Shown: positions 17,492-24,899 of the stretch, in pieces
How positions within the stretch are numbered: position 1 is the first letter of the stretch
How the letters are laid out: every line of letters begins with the position of its first letter
Assembly (NCBI GenBank): GCA_040220135.1
Contig: JAVJTT010000006.1
Coordinates: 1-64,000 of the forward strand
Origin: CAJXMH01 sp040220135
GTDB lineage: Bacteria; Bacteroidota; Bacteroidia; Flavobacteriales_E; Vicingaceae
Length of the DNA: 64,000 nucleotides
Reading direction: 5' to 3'
Position numbers and translations under genes: made by a program
The notes under the pieces: model-generated
Seen by the model: only the letters and a program-made list of their open reading frames with translations
Database searches by the model: none
What the model was told of the DNA's origin: nothing

Positions 17492-18601
17492 CTAATGATG
17501 AGCCTCCTCTGTAGCTGCGCCAAAATAAAGGGCAGCCAATAAGGTAAATACGTAGGCTTGTAAAAAGGCTACTAACAACTCAATAAAATTCATAAATATC
17601 ATAAACAGGGTAGAACCAATTCCTACTCCATAACCTGCTCCGGCGCTTTGCTCTCCAAAAATGAAGATCAAACAAACAAAAGCAAGGATGATGATGTGAC
17701 CAGCTGTAATGTTTGCCGTTAAACGAACCATTAACACAAGGGGTTTAATGAAAATCCCGGCAAATTCAATTGGCACCAAAATAAACTTAATAGGCAAAGG
17801 CACATTGGGAGGCCATAAAATGTGGCCCCAATAATGTTTGTTCCCACTAATCGAGGTTATAACAAAAACCACAGCTGCCAATACCATTGTGATACTTAGA
17901 GTACCGGTAATGTTTAAGCCTCCTAAAAATGGAATCAAACCCAAAAGGTTACTGATCCATATAAAGAAGAAGATGGTTAACAAGAAGGGCACAAAACGAT
18001 CGGCATGCTTTCCGATAGACGGCCTAGCCACCTCATCTCTTACAAACAAGATCAAGGGTTCCATGAACGATTGTATTCCTTTTGGTGCTCCAATTCCTCT
18101 TTTTTTGTAGCCTTTTGCCACTGTGGTAAAGATCAAGATCATGAGAATGATAGTCAAAAACATACCGGCAACGTTCTTAGTAATTGACATATCAAGCGCA
18201 ACTGCTTTATTGGTTGCGTCCCCTTCTTCGTTTAACTGAAGCCCACCTTCTTTGTAATATATATGCTCGTGAAACAAGATGTAATCCCCGTGCTCATAAT
18301 AATGAACTTGTTTACCCTCTTCCGTTTTCATTTCCTTCGGATTGTGGTAAAAGTGTGAAGAAGAAAAAACATCCCACCCCTCTTCCGATTGGACAATCAC
18401 CGGCAAATAAATTGCCAAATCTCCAATTAAATGAATTTCGTGCGCATCGGAAATATGATGCATGATCATTTCTCCTGCATTGAAGTCTCCTCCTTCAGAA
18501 GAGGCACTTAAATTAAAGGACAATAAACTGAAAACAGATAGAACTGCTGCGGTTTTTAATCTTCTTAAAAACACTGATGAAGTGTGTTTGAATCCGCTCA
18601 T
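17492..18601 (-). CDS. atpB: ATP synthase Fo subunit a (with N-terminal extension)
   Basis: A 369-residue subunit a, the proton half-channel. The essential Arg is in LVLMVRLTANITAGH and the C-terminal helices FIELLVAFLQAYVFTLLAAL are present. Ahead of the canonical domain is a long extension with a signal-peptide-like start (LKTAAVLSVFSLLSFNLSAS) and a His-rich soluble part, which I associate with Bacteroidota AtpB. I place the start at ATG 18601: the longer frame begins with a TTG at 18637 that lies inside a TACTTTTG promoter element (18635-18642). Confidence 0.95.
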   Translation of the reverse strand: MSGFKHTSSVFLRRLKTAAVLSVFSLLSFNLSASSEGGDFNAGEMIMHHISDAHEIHLIGDLAIYLPVIVQSEEGWDVFSSSHFYHNPKEMKTEEGKQVHYYEHGDYILFHEHIYYKEGGLQLNEEGDATNKAVALDMSITKNVAGMFLTIILMILIFTTVAKGYKKRGIGAPKGIQSFMEPLILFVRDEVARPSIGKHADRFVPFLLTIFFFIWISNLLGLIPFLGGLNITGTLSITMVLAAVVFVITSISGNKHYWGHILWPPNVPLPIKFILVPIEFAGIFIKPLVLMVRLTANITAGHIIILAFVCLIFIFGEQSAGAGYGVGIGSTLFMIFMNFIELLVAFLQAYVFTLLAALYFGAATEEAHH

Positions 18602-18634
18602 TTTTTTCAATTCTGGGTCGTACAAATTTGGGCG

Positions 18635-18642
18635 CAAAAGTA
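18635..18642 (-). promoter_or_regulatory. Bacteroidota -7 promoter element upstream of atpB
   Basis: On the minus strand the bases read TACTTTTG, a perfect match to TAnnTTTG, 33 nt before the atpB ATG. I found no clear -33 TTTG at the usual distance, so strength is uncertain. It would let atpBEFHAG be transcribed separately from the SprE/bactofilin genes. The same string plus GCGCC occurs ahead of rseP. Confidence 0.5.
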
Positions 18643-18702
18643 TGGATAATAAAAATAAATCAGAAACTTTATAGAGCCCCTTTTTTTATGAAAATTAAAA
18701 GT

Positions 18703-19077
18703 TCAATTCTCTTGCCGAAGTTTTTTAAAGAGAACCGTTACACTAAGTGCAGTATACGCTAGGTAAAAGGTCATGAACAAAATGGCAAAATGCACTTTAA
18801 TTAGCGGACGGGTATAGAGAATAACCAATAGCAAACCCAAAGAGGCAAGCAGCTTAACGGTCATGCTTCCCATAAAGTAAGTCACAAAAGTTTGGGGTCG
18901 GCTGTCAATTTTCTTTTCCAATACTTTGTGAATTAAAAAGGTAATAAGTGGAAAAAAAAGATAGGCGACTAAAAAGATGGGGGTCCAACTATATGCCAAA
19001 ATGTTAATGGCTGCAATATGAAAACAAACCAGAGCTACTGCTAATAGAAGCAGTGCTTTTAAAAATGAAGTATTCAT
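18703..19077 (-). CDS. AtpI-like four-helix membrane protein
   Basis: A 124-residue protein with four hydrophobic segments (LLLLAVALVCFHIAAIN, PIFLVAYLFFPLITFLI, SMTVKLLASLGLLLVILY and a last one ending TALSVTVLF). Its position between an AtpZ-like gene and atpB, and its four-helix design, fit the AtpI role of assisting c-ring assembly or ion uptake, but the sequence itself is weakly conserved and I infer this from context. Its ATG overlaps the AtpZ-like stop as ATGA (19074-19077), so translation is coupled. Confidence 0.75.
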   Translation of the reverse strand: MNTSFLKALLLLAVALVCFHIAAINILAYSWTPIFLVAYLFFPLITFLIHKVLEKKIDSRPQTFVTYFMGSMTVKLLASLGLLLVILYTRPLIKVHFAILFMTFYLAYTALSVTVLFKKLRQEN

Positions 19078-19298
19078 TTGGATAAGTCTTTGATCACGAA
19101 ATAGAGGGCAACTCCAACCCCTAGTAATGATCCGATTAAAGTAAAGGTGTGTTGATCTTGTTTAAAATAGGCATCTAGCTCTTTCCCACCGAATACGCCA
19201 ATACCAATAATGACTGCCATTTGGGTAGCCATACCACTAAAGCGCAAAAAGGTGTTAGGCTGTTTTTTCTCTTTTTCCTTCTTTTTGGGATTTTCCAT
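19074..19298 (-). CDS. AtpZ/AtpI-family protein
   Basis: A 74-residue protein: a Lys-rich cytoplasmic start (ENPKKKEKEKKQ), then two membrane helices (MATQMAVIIGIGVFGGKELD and TLIGSLLGVGVALYFVIKDL). This matches the small AtpZ (ATPase_gene1) family found at the head of atp operons and linked to c-ring assembly or ion supply. I use the ATG at 19298; the longer frame starts with TTG 19304. It overlaps the 3' end of the bactofilin gene by 44 nt, which is unusually long, and overlaps the next gene by 4 nt. Confidence 0.82.
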   Translation of the reverse strand: MENPKKKEKEKKQPNTFLRFSGMATQMAVIIGIGVFGGKELDAYFKQDQHTFTLIGSLLGVGVALYFVIKDLSK

Positions 19299-19677
19299 CC
19301 TCAATTCCCTTGATTACGGCTCCCATTTTACAGCTACCTGAAAAATTTGCCCCAGGTTCAATTTGGAGTTTGTTGGTTACAATTTCACCGACTAGATTGG
19401 CGGTAGCCTTAAGTGTCAGGAGTTCATTTACAGTAATGTTGACTTTTAGTCCTCCGGAAAGGGTTGCGTAGGCACATTCAATATTTCCTTCCACTATCCC
19501 GTTTTCTCCTACTACTACTTTGCCATCTGCTTTTAGGTTTCCAACTAGTTTGCCATCAATTCTGATATCCCCTTTGCAAACGATATCTCCATTTAATTCC
19601 GTACCGTTACGAATAATGTTAATTGATGAAGCATCAACTTCACTGTTCCTTGCCATATTATTATTTTTCTTAAACAT
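19255..19677 (-). CDS. Bactofilin (polymer-forming cytoskeletal protein)
   Basis: A 140-residue bactofilin. The DUF583 beta-helix core is visible as short glycine-punctuated repeats: NGTELNGDIVCKGDIRIDGK, GNLKADGKVVVGENGIVEGN, LVGEIVTNKLQIEPGANFSG. The start MFKKNNN is typical for the family, with flexible charged tails at both ends. Bactofilins self-assemble into filaments at the cytoplasmic membrane and organise envelope enzymes. It lies 45 nt after the SprE/PorW-like gene and overlaps the AtpZ-like gene. Confidence 0.93.
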   Translation of the reverse strand: MFKKNNNMARNSEVDASSINIIRNGTELNGDIVCKGDIRIDGKLVGNLKADGKVVVGENGIVEGNIECAYATLSGGLKVNITVNELLTLKATANLVGEIVTNKLQIEPGANFSGSCKMGAVIKGIEDGKSQKEGKREKTA

Positions 19678-19722
19678 TGCGTCTAAATCAGCTGCAAAGG
19701 TAACATTTCTGGCAAATTGACA

Positions 19723-22314
19723 CTAACCCGGATACTTCTTGCTAAAAAACTCCAAATAGTCTTCTTCGTTTTTGTGCTTGAAGAGAGTTCTAAAATTCGG
19801 AATGGAAATAATATAAGGCTGTGCATTTGCTTTTTTTATCTCCACCAAAACCTCCGGATTATTCTTTACCGCTGTATAGTAACGCATCACCTCCATTTCA
19901 TTCTTAAAGGTCCGGATCAAATAAAGCGTTCTACCGGGTAGAGAGGATGTGGTAAAGTCTAATTCCTTTTCTCTAAAAAACTCTTGATTAAAGTTGGCCA
20001 ACTTGAGCTTTAGCTGTCGTGCATTTGCGCCGCCCTCTTCTAGTGACATGATAAACATTTGATTTTCATTCGGCTGGTATTTCCACAAGCCGGTTTCCGG
20101 CTTTTCCTTTGGCCCATTGCCCATTGATTTCATGTAATTTAGAATATACTGAGCCCTTTCTTTTACCGTATCCTCGGGATGATCTTTAACCACATTTTCT
20201 AAGGCTGTTTTAAACGCCTCTTTGCTTTTCACATGTCCAATCGCTTTTGCCTTTAAAAAATCAAACTTAGCCTGAATGTGGTTCTTCTTAAAAACTTCAT
20301 CTGCTTTTACGCAACTCTCGATTACATCTTGATATAAACCGTAATCATAAAGCTTATAGGTGGCTTCATAATACTCTTCAATTTTCTGTTTACTTGCCTT
20401 GGTTTGTTTGTTGTAATCCGGATTTTTAATCAAGTAAGCATACTCGCTAAAAGGATGATTATCTAAGATATAGTCCTTGTGAACTTTCGCCTTTTCAGTT
20501 TCTTGCTCAAGAAAATAAATGCGGTAAAGCTGATAGTGGGCGGGCAAATTGTATTGTGAAGTGTCATATTGCTTCGTAACTCTATTAAAAGACTGAACCG
20601 CACTTGGAATGTCATTGAAGCTCTCTTTAAAAATAGTTCCCACATTAAATAAGGCTTCTGCAATTTTGCCGTGGGCTTCAAGCTGCTCTTGCACGGTAGC
20701 GGGGATATTTTTCAGATATTCCTCTGCATCGTACTTTTTTTCTTCCGAAACCTCAGTATCTCCCAAGTTTTCTGCTTCATCTTCTTCACCTCTCTTTATC
20801 GACTGGGCAATTATTTTTTGTCCTTTGTTTTTTCTTCTCCAATCGTCTTCTAATGTGCGTTGCCCCCAAACCCTGGTAAACTCTGCTTGTCCTTTTGCCA
20901 TATTCGTGGGGTTATAAAAGTACCATTTGCCCCTACCGGAACCACCTCCACCTAAACTTAAAAATCCTTGGTTCGTAGCCTCTTCTTGTTGACGTTTCAG
21001 CGCAATAAGCTCTGCTTGTTTTTTCCGCTCTTCCTCCGCTTTCATTTCTTTGATCATATTCTTTACCTTTTTCTCTCTCTCCTCTTCACTTAACTGAGAA
21101 AGGGCTAAGAGACTATCCAGGCGATCTATGGTCTTTAGGTTTTTAACTAAATCTTGTAAGCTTTCGTTCTTACTTTCTGCATCATAATACTCAGGATGAT
21201 CTTCCGGCAAGTATTGCAAAGTGCTATCGTAGTGATTTTTAGCCTTTACATAGCTAGGCTGTTCAAAGTAAATGTTTGCCAACTTTAAGTAAGAAAGTCC
21301 TTTTTGTCGGTTATTGCCCACGCTAAACCTTGTCGATTTTTTAAGGTGTTCTATGGCAAGACTTTCATTGTCTTCTTTTAATGCAATTTCGGCTAAGGCA
21401 TAATAAATTTGATCTCGAAACTCTTCGTTTTTCGCGTCTTTTAGCATTTTCCTTAATTCCTTCTTGATGTCTTCACTGCCCAGAGTGCTAACATCATAAG
21501 AAATGGCCCGATTAATACGCGCATTAAACCGCATTACATATTCGGGGTTCATTTTTATCACTTGAGTGTAAAGCCTAGTAGCCGGTGCGTAATCTCTACG
21601 ATCCTGATAAATTTGACCAAGAATAAAGGTATACCGTCTTCTAAACTCTTTATTCTCTTCGTATTTGATGGCTTCTTCTAAATTGACAATGGCCTTTTCG
21701 TAGTCTTGGTCTTTCTTGATCCAAAAGTCAGCCACGGCAGCATAGTACATACCTAAATATTCTTCCGGATATTTTCTTCTTTCGTCTTCTGCTAAATCAA
21801 TAAACTCTTCGGCTTTGTCCCACTTTTCCGTTTCAATGTAAGTCCGTATCAGCCAATTTAGCCCTAGGTATCGATGATCTTTCCTTTTATAAGCTTGATA
21901 AACATAAAGAAATGTCTCTTCGGCTAAACCAAACTCTTGCTTGTAAAAACGCGCTTTCCCAATCAATAAATAAGAATCATCAATCCACTTTACGTGTTCT
22001 TTTTTACGAATATACATGCTGTGGCGATCAATTACCTTTGAGCATTTCTCAATCACCAAATCCATATCAGGATACATACTTTGTGACTTCTTGTCGTCAG
22101 GATAAATAAAGACAGGCAAAAGTTGCGAATAGTCATCTACAAAGGTTTCTCGAAGCAATGTCTCATTCTTTTTCATGAGTTCTCGAGCATTGAAAAAACC
22201 GTTGTAGCGCGAAGTGGTATTGTGATAAGCCCTAGAAATCATGGTGTTTTTTTCCCTAGAGCAAGCGGCAATCAGCAGTAAAAATACAATGAGGATGGAA
22301 TTTCTGTTCTTCAA
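19723..22314 (-). CDS. SprE/PorW-like TPR lipoprotein (T9SS/gliding), TTG start
   Basis: An 863-residue outer-envelope lipoprotein. After the lipobox (LLLIAAC, Cys18) comes ISRAYHNTTSRYNGFFNARE, which I recognise as the conserved opening of SprE/PorW proteins, then many TPR units, a Lys/Glu-rich middle (EEREKKVKNMIKEMKAEEER) and a C-terminal domain. SprE/PorW is required for type IX secretion and gliding. No ATG exists in the N-terminal region; a TTG at 22314 gives an ideal lipoprotein signal (MKNRNSILIVFLLLIAAC), while the longer frame begins at another TTG (22416) and would add 34 unlikely residues. A TAAATTTG -7 match lies at 22378-22385. Its linkage to bactofilin and atp genes matches what I recall from other Flavobacteriia. 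The several T9SS cargo proteins in this window fit its role. Confidence 0.82.
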   Translation of the reverse strand: MKNRNSILIVFLLLIAACSREKNTMISRAYHNTTSRYNGFFNARELMKKNETLLRETFVDDYSQLLPVFIYPDDKKSQSMYPDMDLVIEKCSKVIDRHSMYIRKKEHVKWIDDSYLLIGKARFYKQEFGLAEETFLYVYQAYKRKDHRYLGLNWLIRTYIETEKWDKAEEFIDLAEDERRKYPEEYLGMYYAAVADFWIKKDQDYEKAIVNLEEAIKYEENKEFRRRYTFILGQIYQDRRDYAPATRLYTQVIKMNPEYVMRFNARINRAISYDVSTLGSEDIKKELRKMLKDAKNEEFRDQIYYALAEIALKEDNESLAIEHLKKSTRFSVGNNRQKGLSYLKLANIYFEQPSYVKAKNHYDSTLQYLPEDHPEYYDAESKNESLQDLVKNLKTIDRLDSLLALSQLSEEEREKKVKNMIKEMKAEEERKKQAELIALKRQQEEATNQGFLSLGGGGSGRGKWYFYNPTNMAKGQAEFTRVWGQRTLEDDWRRKNKGQKIIAQSIKRGEEDEAENLGDTEVSEEKKYDAEEYLKNIPATVQEQLEAHGKIAEALFNVGTIFKESFNDIPSAVQSFNRVTKQYDTSQYNLPAHYQLYRIYFLEQETEKAKVHKDYILDNHPFSEYAYLIKNPDYNKQTKASKQKIEEYYEATYKLYDYGLYQDVIESCVKADEVFKKNHIQAKFDFLKAKAIGHVKSKEAFKTALENVVKDHPEDTVKERAQYILNYMKSMGNGPKEKPETGLWKYQPNENQMFIMSLEEGGANARQLKLKLANFNQEFFREKELDFTTSSLPGRTLYLIRTFKNEMEVMRYYTAVKNNPEVLVEIKKANAQPYIISIPNFRTLFKHKNEEDYLEFFSKKYPG

Positions 22315-22455
22315 GACGTAGTTTTGGGCTTTATTTAACCGCGATTTGATCGATTTATTATGCTGAAATTTGCGCTTCAAATTTAGACAAAGTAGTAAGA
22401 TTGGATATAGTAGCAAGCAGTCTTACCTTAGACTTTGGTTTTAGCCTTCAACTGC

Positions 22456-23328
22456 ATGGAAGAAAAAGAGCCCAAGAATAAAAAAATACTCAAGCGTCTT
22501 AAGAACAAGTATCGCTTGGTGATCTTAAATGACGCTACATTTGAAGAGCGCTTTTCTTATCGTCTTTCTCCCCTTAATATATTTACTTTAATCATTACCA
22601 TGGCTGTTTTTTTAATGGCTTCTGTAGTAGTGGTGATTGTTTTTACTCCTTTACGGGAATTCATTCCGGGTTATACCGATGTTAGTTTAAGAGAAGACTT
22701 AACCAAAATGGTTTTAAAGAGTGATTCTTTAGAAAGAGAGTTACAACAAAACGAGCTTTATTTGGCGAACATTTCCGCTATTTTAAAAGGAGAAGACCCT
22801 AGTTCTTTAGATAGCATGCCGGCAGAAACTCTGGATCCTCAAAGTGTAGGCAATCCAGCTGTGCGTTCAAAAGAAGATTCCATGCTCCGAGATTACGTAG
22901 AAAGAGAAGACTCTTACTCTTTGCGCAACGAACAATCAAATGCAAAAAGCATAGCGGCCAAACTTTACTTTTTCACTCCCTTGAAAGGCAGCGTTACAAA
23001 TGAATACAATCCTACGGAGCAACACTATGGAATTGACGTTGTTGCCCCTAAGAACGAAGCCATTAAAGCCACGCTTGAAGGTACGGTAATCTTTGCCAAT
23101 TGGACGGTAGAAACCGGTTATGTGATTCAAGTACAACATAGCAATGACTTACTTTCTATTTACAAACACAATTCCGTCTTGCTGAAAAAAACCGGCGACT
23201 TTGTGAAAGCCGGAGAACCCATTGCCATAATTGGCAACTCCGGGGAACTAAGCTCAGGGCCTCACTTACATTTTGAACTTTGGCGAAGTGGCACTCCACT
23301 AAACCCAACCCAATTCGTAACCTTTTAA
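22456..23328 (+). CDS. M23 peptidoglycan endopeptidase, membrane-anchored
   Basis: A 290-residue protein: Lys-rich cytoplasmic start, one membrane helix (FTLIITMAVFLMASVVVVIV), a linker, and a C-terminal M23 domain. The active site is complete: HYGIDVVA (His and Asp ligands), YKHNS (catalytic His) and GPHLHFELW (HxH), unlike the degenerate EnvC-like protein at 2126. It should cut peptide cross-links in the periplasm. The start is ATG 22456 (MEEKEPKNKK); the longer frame starts at TTG 22435. It is divergent from the SprE-like gene and lies 5 nt before the GH3 gene, so the two plus-strand genes are cotranscribed. Confidence 0.92.
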   Translation: MEEKEPKNKKILKRLKNKYRLVILNDATFEERFSYRLSPLNIFTLIITMAVFLMASVVVVIVFTPLREFIPGYTDVSLREDLTKMVLKSDSLERELQQNELYLANISAILKGEDPSSLDSMPAETLDPQSVGNPAVRSKEDSMLRDYVEREDSYSLRNEQSNAKSIAAKLYFFTPLKGSVTNEYNPTEQHYGIDVVAPKNEAIKATLEGTVIFANWTVETGYVIQVQHSNDLLSIYKHNSVLLKKTGDFVKAGEPIAIIGNSGELSSGPHLHFELWRSGTPLNPTQFVTF

Positions 23329-23333
23329 GTTTT

Positions 23334-24821
23334 ATGGGAATAAAAGCGAGCCTAAGTAAACCTTTTGCCAAATGGGTTCAGTCGCAAACTAAAAAATGGG
23401 CCGACAAGCCTCATGAAACCCAAGAAAAAGTATTCAAAGATCTGCTTCAAAAAGCCAAGAATACTGCTTTTGGTAAAGATCATAACTTTAAAAACATAAA
23501 GAATTATCAAGACTTCAAGCAAGAAGTCCCTGTGCGCGACTATGAAGCACTTCGCCCTTATTTCGATAGGATGGTGAAAGGCGAAGAGGATGTTTTGTGG
23601 CCGGGAAAACCCCTCTATTTGAGTAAAACTTCCGGCACTACCTCAGGGGCAAAGTACATCCCCTTAACCAAAGAGTCTATCCCGCACCACATCGATGCAG
23701 CAAGAAATGCCATTTTGCACTACATTGCTGATACTGGCAAGGCCAATTTTGTGAATGGAAAAATGATCTTTCTGCAAGGCAGTCCTGAATTAGACGAGAG
23801 TGGCCCTATTCCGGTAGGTCGTCTTTCCGGAATTGTAGCCCATCACGTTCCCGGATATTTACAAAAAAATCGGATGCCTTCCTTTCAAGTAAATACCATT
23901 GAAGATTGGGAAAAGAAAGTAGACGCCATTTGCAAGGAAACCTTGAGTGAAAAGATGAGTTTGATTAGTGGGATTCCACCTTGGGTGCAAATGTATTTTG
24001 AGAGGCTTTTGGAAATTAGTGGAAAACAGAGCATTTCGGAAATTTTTCCTGACTTCTCTCTCTTTATATACGGTGGTGTGAATTATGAACCCTATCGCCC
24101 CATCATGGAAAAGTTAATTGGGAAAAAAGTTGACTCAATAGAGTTATACCCAGCCTCAGAGGGTTTTATTGCCTATCAAGACACTCAAAAAGAAAAAGGC
24201 ATGTTGCTGCTTTTGAATTCAGGCATGTTCTACGAGTTTGTAAAAGCTGAGGAGTTTCATGAAGAGAACCCTAAGCGTATTTCTTTAGCAGAAGTAGAGT
24301 TAAACCAAAATTATGTTTTGATCTTAAATACCAATGCCGGCCTTTGGGGCTATAATTTAGGAGACATTGTGCGTTTCGTTTCCACCAAGCCTTATCGCAT
24401 TGTAGTAAGTGGTAGGTTAAAGCACTACACCTCTGCTTTTGGCGAGCATGTAATTGCCGAAGAAGTAGAAAAGGCGATGGCTATAGCCAATCAAAAAACC
24501 GGTATTTCGGTATCAGAGTTTCATTTGGCTCCACAAGTAAAACCAAAAAATGGCTTGCCTTATCACGAATGGTTTATTGAAGCAGAGCTAAATAAAATGG
24601 AAAAGGAAAAGCTGGCAGCTGCTCTGAACGATGAAATGGTGAAAGTAAATCCTTATTACAAAGACTTGATCGAAGGTCAGATCCTTCAAGCTTTAAAGAT
24701 TACCTTGCTTCCCAAAGGAAGCTTTAAACAGTTTATGAAAAGTAATGGCAAGCTTGGTGGGCAAAACAAATTGCCGCGTTTAGCCAATGACAGAAAAATA
24801 GCAGATCAACTGCTCGTTTAA
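23334..24821 (+). CDS. GH3-family acyl-adenylating enzyme
   Basis: A 495-residue protein of the GH3 superfamily, relatives of plant auxin/jasmonate amido synthetases, which adenylate a carboxylic acid and join it to an amino acid. The ATP-binding motif SKTSGTTSGAKYIPL (about residue 97-111), the YPASEGF motif and LGDIVRF are conserved. Start is ATG 23334 (MGIKASLSKP); the longer frame begins with TTG inside the M23 gene. It follows the M23 gene by 5 nt. Bacterial GH3 proteins are common in this phylum but their substrates are mostly unknown; I cannot assign one. Confidence 0.88.
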   Translation: MGIKASLSKPFAKWVQSQTKKWADKPHETQEKVFKDLLQKAKNTAFGKDHNFKNIKNYQDFKQEVPVRDYEALRPYFDRMVKGEEDVLWPGKPLYLSKTSGTTSGAKYIPLTKESIPHHIDAARNAILHYIADTGKANFVNGKMIFLQGSPELDESGPIPVGRLSGIVAHHVPGYLQKNRMPSFQVNTIEDWEKKVDAICKETLSEKMSLISGIPPWVQMYFERLLEISGKQSISEIFPDFSLFIYGGVNYEPYRPIMEKLIGKKVDSIELYPASEGFIAYQDTQKEKGMLLLLNSGMFYEFVKAEEFHEENPKRISLAEVELNQNYVLILNTNAGLWGYNLGDIVRFVSTKPYRIVVSGRLKHYTSAFGEHVIAEEVEKAMAIANQKTGISVSEFHLAPQVKPKNGLPYHEWFIEAELNKMEKEKLAAALNDEMVKVNPYYKDLIEGQILQALKITLLPKGSFKQFMKSNGKLGGQNKLPRLANDRKIADQLLV

Positions 24822-24899
24822 TTGCCTTTGCTCAATTCATTAAACTCTTTCTTTTAAAATTAGCTACCTTTACGTAACTAACCAATTTTTCATACTATC

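Noticed and set aside
18602..18637. TTG start for atpB at 18637
   Set aside because: The TTG lies inside a TACTTTTG promoter element, so the transcript would begin after it; ATG 18601 gives a signal-like N-terminus.
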